DNA of 5,579 nucleotides from JAAZBV01 sp964499695 (GTDB lineage: Bacteria > Desulfobacterota > DSM-4660 > Desulfatiglandales > HGW-15). The stretch is from positions 1 to 5,579 of the forward strand of contig CAZCMD010000240.1 in the NCBI GenBank assembly GCA_964499695.1, written 5' to 3'. Positions 4,480 to 5,579 of this stretch are shown here, piece after piece. A program made the translations under genes and the position numbers. Position 1 is the first letter of the stretch, and every line of letters starts with the position of its first letter. The notes beneath the pieces were generated by a model, which searched no databases, had not been told where the DNA came from, and worked only from the letters and a program-made list of their open reading frames with translations.

Positions 4480-5253
4480 TTACCTGGTTTCTTTTTCTGT
4501 ATGGTTTATATTTTTTACGCATCGGAATCCAACAGCAAAATCACACCATGTACTAATCAGTCCCTTTCGGTAAAATACCTTATGACACATTTCCCCGGAA
4601 TGCCAGCTTCCACTTCTGATTACCCTGTTTGCACCTTTATCAGGGCCTTTGGGATTGTCGTAGATACTTTCTTTATAATAGGTTTCAGAATACCTGTCAG
4701 CAACCCATTCCCAAACATTCCCACCCATGTCATATAAACCATATCCATTAGGCTCATATTTCCCAACCGGGTCTATCAAGTTTTTCCAACCCGAACTATC
4801 CTGTACAGCTTTTGCTTTTGTCCATTTATCGCCATTTGGAAAATCTTTATCAACCAAACCACCTCTAGCCGCATATTCCCACTCTGCCTCTGTCGGCAAT
4901 CGTTTACCAGCCCACTCTGCGTATTTATTTGCATCATACCAGTTTATTCCGACAACAGGATAATCCAGATATTTTTCACCGCTTTTAAAAATGTCAGTAT
5001 TCCAGAATTCCGGCAGGTTATACCCTGTTTCCTGGCAAAATTTTAAATACTCCCTGTTCGTAACCTCATATTTATCCATGTAAAAAGAATCTACTTTTAC
5101 TTTATGAGCAGGACTAAATCCAAGACCATTTTGTATGTCCTTGCCCATTATGAATTCACCTGATGGGATTAATACCATACCATTATATGAGTCGGATTGT
5201 GTTGATGACCCGATTGCAAGAACTGCTAAAATTGAAAGGATTGTTAGTCTCAT
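4480..5253 (-). CDS. Exported formylglycine-generating-enzyme-like (SUMF1-fold) protein
   Basis: 257 residues. An N-terminal hydrophobic signal segment (about 3-15, MRLTILSILAVLAIGSS) predicts Sec export. The rest is one FGE-sulfatase domain: MVLIPSGEFIMG (26-37), PAHKVKVDSFYMDKYEVTN (48-66), YPVVGINWYDANKYAEWAGK (98-117), RLPTEAEWEYAARGG (118-132), GLYDMGGNVWEWVADRY (172-188), VIRSGSWHSGEMCHK (211-225) and the end VGFRC (241-245). True FGEs use a Cys pair five residues apart after the GGSY/W motif. Here the first is replaced by Ser/Gly and only Cys223 remains, so sulfatase activation is unlikely from the sequence. No sulfatase gene is visible. Many such proteins are ligand-binding or of unknown role. 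The start is set by AAGGAG with GGAG at 5260-5263, 6 bases from the ATG. Likely first gene of a unit with the downstream small membrane protein. Confidence 0.85.
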   Translation of the reverse strand: MRLTILSILAVLAIGSSTQSDSYNGMVLIPSGEFIMGKDIQNGLGFSPAHKVKVDSFYMDKYEVTNREYLKFCQETGYNLPEFWNTDIFKSGEKYLDYPVVGINWYDANKYAEWAGKRLPTEAEWEYAARGGLVDKDFPNGDKWTKAKAVQDSSGWKNLIDPVGKYEPNGYGLYDMGGNVWEWVADRYSETYYKESIYDNPKGPDKGANRVIRSGSWHSGEMCHKVFYRKGLISTWCDFAVGFRCVKNINHTEKETR

Positions 5254-5373
5254 GATTTTCTCCTTTTAGAAATCCTTTGTTGTCAAACCCACGCAATTAA
5301 CACTATCTCAAATCATAGATAAATTTCTGTCAACTGTGTAGGTGACATCTATGTACTACCTTTTCTTAAAATA
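5254..5373 (-). promoter_or_regulatory. Gap upstream of the FGE-like gene with candidate promoter and near-palindrome
   Basis: The minus strand has a perfect TTGACA at 5333-5328. At 17 bases spacing the -10 would be TGAGAT (3 of 6), so the promoter is only moderately supported. A second TTGACA at 5286-5281 lacks a -10. An 18-base near-palindrome, GTCAACTGTGTAGGTGAC at 5329-5346 (7 of 9 position pairs complementary), overlaps the -35 and could be an operator, or a weak hairpin after the upstream partial gene. Confidence 0.33.
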
Positions 5374-5579
5374 TTATTGATTTGTATTGTTTGAATCTTT
5401 AAATAATTGCAAAAACGGTTCTGCTCCACCCTCACGATAGAAAGTTTGATCCTTGTTTTCTAGAGTAACGATGATTTGATCCTTTTCTGCACTATTCTTG
5501 ATAAAGACTTTTTTATCTTTATTGTCGACGCGTTTCAGGAACAATGTCTCAAGTGGATCTTCAATTACACTACAACTGG
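5374..5579 (-). CDS. C-terminal fragment of an unrecognised protein (5' end outside the window)
   Basis: On the minus strand a frame is open from the window edge to TAA at 5374-5376, giving 67 residues: SCSVIEDPLETLFLKRVDNK at the start, then alternating short beta-like segments (KKVFIKNS, QIIVTLENKDQTFY) and an end FLQLFKDSNNTNQ. No start codon is inside, so the gene begins to the right. The sequence is polar, rich in Lys, Asp and Asn, with no membrane segment and no motif I recognise. It is in the same orientation as the FGE-like gene, 120 bases upstream of it, but the gap contains a possible promoter, so co-transcription is uncertain. Length, codon choice and the natural-looking end favour a real gene. 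Confidence 0.6.
   Translation of the reverse strand, partial: SCSVIEDPLETLFLKRVDNKDKKVFIKNSAEKDQIIVTLENKDQTFYREGGAEPFLQLFKDSNNTNQ

Overview
The window looks like chromosomal DNA of a Gram-negative bacterium. It is AT-leaning, every clear gene has a good Shine-Dalgarno site, and it encodes an outer-membrane beta-barrel plus Sec-exported proteins. The mixture of an RstA/RstB-type two-component system, an SGNH hydrolase with a calcium-binding-type tail and an exported formylglycine-generating-enzyme-like protein would suit a Desulfobacterota-like or other environmental lineage. The sequence alone does not fix the taxon.

Left edge (1-624, + strand): the 3' part of a decayed SGNH/GDSL-type hydrolase gene. 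It carries an in-frame TAG where a Trp codon is expected and a later frameshift. Its last bases run convergently into rstB.

Centre-left (599-2649, - strand): a two-gene operon, rstA then rstB, joined by a 4-base ATGA stop/start overlap. Centre (2650-3611): a 311-base divergent control region followed by a + strand gene for a small outer-membrane beta-barrel. The control region holds two 14-mers that each match the E. coli RstA box (TACATNTNGTTACA) at 11 of 12 fixed positions. One is oriented toward rstA and the other toward the barrel gene. The simplest reading is that RstA regulates its own operon and the neighbouring barrel gene: RstB senses an envelope signal, RstA binds the boxes, and the barrel is the output.

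3612-4049: 438 bases with no convincing intact gene. It holds a long-looped stem just after the barrel gene, short degenerate reading frames on the - strand, and a 38-base imperfect palindrome.

Right part (4050-5253, - strand): an exported formylglycine-generating-enzyme-like (SUMF1-fold) protein, then a possible tiny membrane ORF, then an 87-residue single-span membrane protein ending in an acidic DDSGDPP tail. These are probably one transcription unit. A 120-base gap with a perfect TTGACA motif and a near-palindrome precedes it. At the right edge (5374-5579, - strand) is the C-terminal 67 residues of another gene, unrecognised, whose start lies outside the window.

The most interesting element is the rstAB/barrel divergent unit with its paired RstA-box matches. 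I see no CRISPR, tRNA, rRNA, intact mobile element or obvious defence system.
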